Positions 61,624 through 64,000 of a stretch of DNA of 64,000 bases are shown piece by piece. The position numbers were made by a program, and so were the translations under genes. The DNA comes from Oscillospiraceae bacterium. GTDB taxonomy: Bacteria > Bacillota > Clostridia > Oscillospirales > Ruminococcaceae. The stretch is taken from positions 1 to 64,000 of the forward strand of contig WRLG01000018.1 of NCBI GenBank assembly GCA_009777725.1. The letters run 5' to 3'. Within the stretch, counting starts at the first letter, position 1. Each line of letters begins with the position of its first letter. Below the pieces are notes generated by a model, which was given only the letters and a program-made list of their open reading frames with translations, did no database searches and was not told the origin of the DNA.

Positions 61624-62303
61624 TATACCCCCACTTTCATCATTCCGCTTAAGCCCGAGCTTCTCACCCACATATTATAAGGACTTAAGCACTTAATCCA
61701 TTCCCTAGCCTGAGCGTCAAAGGTAGTTATAGTTACATTTGCGCCCCCCAAGCTTCTGGTAAACTCCAGCCACTGCTCCTCAAACTGCAAAAACAAATCC
61801 GTCGTATCAATCTGGTCAATCAGCCCCGTCACAAACCCGCAAACATTTTTATCTGCGCGGGTATCGGTGATAGCCGATTGCGAAATGCTCGTAGTGCCCG
61901 CCCCGACTAAAACAACGGCAAGCGATATGTCAAAATAAGTCCCGTCCCTAACAATTGCGGGAATCTGAGGACTTGCCGCAGGCGTCCCCGAAATAACCGC
62001 AAATCCCGCCTTTCTGTCCGCATAATCACATCGAACGACAACTCTGTCATATCGGGGATTAACTCCGTTCGCATTCGGCAGAGTTACCTTTTCACCCTCC
62101 TTAGAGCGAAACCAACGCCCTTCGAGCATAGCCCCTCCATCTCCGATATTAAGCGTCATATTAACCCCCGCCGTAACCTGCAAAGCCGAAGCGGAGGACA
62201 ATATCACCCCGCTTGAAACCAAAGCCTTGTAATAATTTGCGAAATCAATATCACTGTAAACCCTGTCCCCGTCCATTGATGAAAAAAAACCATATTCCGT
62301 CAA
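61623..62303 (-). CDS. Phage tail/baseplate structural protein
   Basis: 226 aa from TTG 62303, chosen because AAAGGAG lies 8 bp upstream; a GTG at 62312 overlaps that site. It begins TEYGFFSSMDGDRVYSDIDFANYY, a signature of siphovirus minor tail proteins of Firmicutes phages. Then come YDRVVVRCDYADRKAGFAV and TDTRADKNVCGFVTGLIDQIDT. Probably part of the tail tip with the Gly-rich protein. Confidence 0.72.
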   Translation of the reverse strand: MTEYGFFSSMDGDRVYSDIDFANYYKALVSSGVILSSASALQVTAGVNMTLNIGDGGAMLEGRWFRSKEGEKVTLPNANGVNPRYDRVVVRCDYADRKAGFAVISGTPAASPQIPAIVRDGTYFDISLAVVLVGAGTTSISQSAITDTRADKNVCGFVTGLIDQIDTTDLFLQFEEQWLEFTRSLGGANVTITTFDAQAREWIKCLSPYNMWVRSSGLSGMMKVGV

Positions 62304-62414
62304 AATAATCACTCCTTTCTTAGAGCCTGTTCAATAAAAAATACGCATCCTACGAATGTGCGTTTCCGCACTCCACGAATACGTTCCTTGCCTGCCAAAC
62401 ACGCACAAGCGCGC

Positions 62415-62460
62415 CCTCTTAAATTAATTGTCAATTATCAATTGTCAATTGTCAATTGAC
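62415..62460. repeat. CAATTGTCAATT-type repeats reaching into the portal gene end
   Basis: Repeated TCAATTGTCAATT units overlap the last codons of the portal gene and supply its stop codon (C-terminus QLTIDN). The 62313-62414 remainder shows no gene. Confidence 0.6.
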
Positions 62461-63829
62461 TCAACTCCTTTCTTGCCGTTTCTTCATCGCATTTAAAAAT
62501 TTCCATCATAGCGGAAACCTTTGACTTCAGCCCTGCATTCACAAGCTTAATATTATTGTCAATTAACGTGTTGTCATCGCATACAATGCCATCGTGCCAA
62601 CCAATCGTTACCGAACATTCGGCGGCTTTGTCACGCGGAATCGCGCCGCTTGCCGCACCTAAGTAAAGTATGGCTTTAGCGAGCGGTTCAAAGGCTTCCG
62701 TGAGCAAATTTTTATTTGCCTTTGCGGCGGCGGCAGTCTTGTTGTCGCGGTAGAGGATTTCAGTTGCCGTGCGAACGCCCCTTATTTCATCAAAAGATAA
62801 AGCACCCGCCGATAACCCCGTTTGAAAGCAAAGCAGGTTAAGCAGAGCATTTATTGCCTTGATATGCTCGTCAACCCTAAGCGTTACGGTATTGTCGATA
62901 ATTTTCAAATCGGATTCCTCATCGCATTTTAAGGCAACGTAAGCTTCATCGTCCGCGTCAAAGTACCTCCTCAGCTCTCCCGTAGCAATATCGGCAACGG
63001 TCTGCACGCAGGAGGAGGGCACGATAATGCGCTTTTTCCCCAAAATAAACTCCCGCGCAAAGCTGTCAAACGCAACATCAAGAGCTTTAATTGTATCAAC
63101 GGCATTTGCAAAAACAGACAACCCGACCGGCGAATCGGGATGAAGATTATTAGCCCCCGCCGGGCGGAAGTAAGCGAAAAGCGGAGGCGCATCCGGGCAA
63201 ATCACCAAGGGCGGCAAATCGGGATACAGCTCCGAAAGCGGACATTCATCGCCCAATTGCGAAAATGTCTTAGACCGAAAAAGCCTATGCTCAATAAAGT
63301 ACTCCCCGTCTGAGTTTCGGCTTTGCCGTTCCAATAAAACGTACCAAAGTTCGCCTTTCCGCATTTGAGAGCAAAACACACCGCCGTCAATATTGCGCCC
63401 GCTCCATGAAATCGGTATAAACCTGTCGGCGTTAATAAAGTCCGCCATAACCTCCCCGCCGCAAAGCCGCGCCTTTAAAGCACCTCCGCCCAACGCGAAC
63501 GAAAAGGAAAGCCACTCCGGCGCAAGCCGCCAAAAACCCGAAGTATTCAAAACCCCGTCAAGGAATTTTTGACATTCGGCATTACTCGCGGAAAAGCTCG
63601 GCTGCTCCGAGAAAATAAGCTGCGAAAAGTAATCACAGAGGATTTTCGCCGTCCCAATCGTGTGAATACTCCTTGTCCCCGAATGATAAAGCCCCGATTT
63701 TTTAGCCGTCTTCCAAGGCGTGTCACCCGCAAAAATCCGCGCCGCCCTTTCAATATCAGCATAATCCCCGCTCAATCCAGGCAGCGAAATTTCGGGGTAA
63801 ACCCCCGCCGCCATCTTACATACATTCAT
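62438..63829 (-). CDS. Phage portal protein
   Basis: The 463-aa protein has the SPP1-gp6/Phi29-type portal pattern: KILCDYFSQLIFSEQPSF, GGGALKARL, DRFIPISWSGRNI, ALDVAFDSFAREFILGKKRI, and LSFDEIRGVRTATEILYRDNKTA. Family knowledge: the portal forms the DNA channel of the capsid. The ATG at 63829 has GGAGTTG upstream. The next gene in transcription direction is already a tail gene, so capsid genes are missing here. Confidence 0.85.
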   Translation of the reverse strand: MNVCKMAAGVYPEISLPGLSGDYADIERAARIFAGDTPWKTAKKSGLYHSGTRSIHTIGTAKILCDYFSQLIFSEQPSFSASNAECQKFLDGVLNTSGFWRLAPEWLSFSFALGGGALKARLCGGEVMADFINADRFIPISWSGRNIDGGVFCSQMRKGELWYVLLERQSRNSDGEYFIEHRLFRSKTFSQLGDECPLSELYPDLPPLVICPDAPPLFAYFRPAGANNLHPDSPVGLSVFANAVDTIKALDVAFDSFAREFILGKKRIIVPSSCVQTVADIATGELRRYFDADDEAYVALKCDEESDLKIIDNTVTLRVDEHIKAINALLNLLCFQTGLSAGALSFDEIRGVRTATEILYRDNKTAAAAKANKNLLTEAFEPLAKAILYLGAASGAIPRDKAAECSVTIGWHDGIVCDDNTLIDNNIKLVNAGLKSKVSAMMEIFKCDEETARKELSQLTIDN

Positions 63830-63906
63830 AAAATCAACTCCTTGATTATAACTATATCACACCTCAACAGTAACATACAATCACATCTTTAAAAACCCCC
63901 AAAAAT

Positions 63907-63950
63907 GTCAACTGTCAACTGTTCATTGTCAATTGTTAATTGTCAATTGC
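63907..63950. repeat. CAATTGTTAATTG-type repeat array
   Basis: Array of TGTCAACTGTCAACTG and CAATTGTTAATTG units lies between the portal gene and the partial gene at the window end. Confidence 0.6.
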
Positions 63951-64000
63951 CTAAACTCCCCCATACCTCTCCGAAAACCTAATCGTAACCGAAAGCGACT
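63951..64000 (-). CDS. Partial phage gene, C-terminal end only
   Basis: One minus-strand frame reads SLSVTIRFSERYGGV then stop at 63951-63953, plausible as the end of the gene before portal (large terminase or similar by position). Only 15 residues are visible, so identity cannot be judged. Confidence 0.3.
   Translation of the reverse strand, partial: SLSVTIRFSERYGGV

Overview
The window reads as a chromosome segment of a low-to-mid GC Gram-positive bacterium, most likely an uncultured gut-type Clostridia (Oscillospirales-like; this placement is inference). Supporting features are strong AGGAGG-type ribosome sites, TTG/GTG starts, sigma-A promoters with 17-bp spacers, RNase Y and RNase J, GdpP, a type II fatty-acid operon with a split acetyl-CoA carboxylase, a SipW/TasA-type secretion locus, and relBE-, higBA- and vapBC-like toxin-antitoxin pairs. 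No rRNA, tRNA, CRISPR array or insertion sequence was seen.

Layout. 0.2-3.9 kb: housekeeping genes (SEDS glycosyltransferase, glmU, prs). 3.9-15.9 kb: an accessory block in which a 9.7-kb gene for a secreted multi-Ig/InlB-repeat protein is bracketed by dinJ/yoeB-like and higBA-like modules on one side and an Rpn-nuclease remnant plus a Phd/PIN module on the other. 16.2-25.5 kb: fatty-acid operon fabH-fabG-fabF-accB-fabZ-accC-(zinc-ribbon membrane protein)-accD-accA, then acpP and rsmA. 25.5-30.4 kb: a structured leader with a 31-codon ORF, then rny, an O-antigen-ligase-like protein, tyrS and a 56-aa ORF. 30.4-37.6 kb: transglutaminase and DUF58 genes, a beta-propeller lipoprotein, rsmG, and a circularly permuted PstS-like lipoprotein behind Pho-box-like repeats.

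37.6-48.5 kb (minus strand): a secretion locus encoding a DUF5305-like protein, a SipW-type signal peptidase with a large multi-TM N-terminus, a TasA/camelysin-like protein, and two large paralogous secreted proteins that look aerolysin/ETX-MTX2-like and carry Ig-like tails. The two paralogs share an almost identical promoter and a conserved C-terminal tail. 48.5-54.0 kb (minus strand): a YbaK-type deacylase, an unknown protein, and a tightly coupled operon of an XRE regulator, a small ORF, a JAB-like protein, an unknown 107-aa protein, a KGGVGR-variant ParA-like ATPase with a V4R-like tail, and an asparaginase with an extra C-terminal domain. This operon is the best candidate in the window for an undescribed system, possibly a conflict or stress-response system.

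54.3-59.1 kb: RNase J, a Uma2-family protein and GdpP. 59.2-64.0 kb (minus strand): a phage lysis and tail module (portal, tail proteins, holin, amidase with SPOR repeats) in which head and tail-assembly genes are missing between portal and tail genes. Three families of intergenic repeats recur: GC-rich double-hairpin elements directly after stop codons, TGTAGGG-ended palindromes, and TTAATTG/CAATTGAC arrays.
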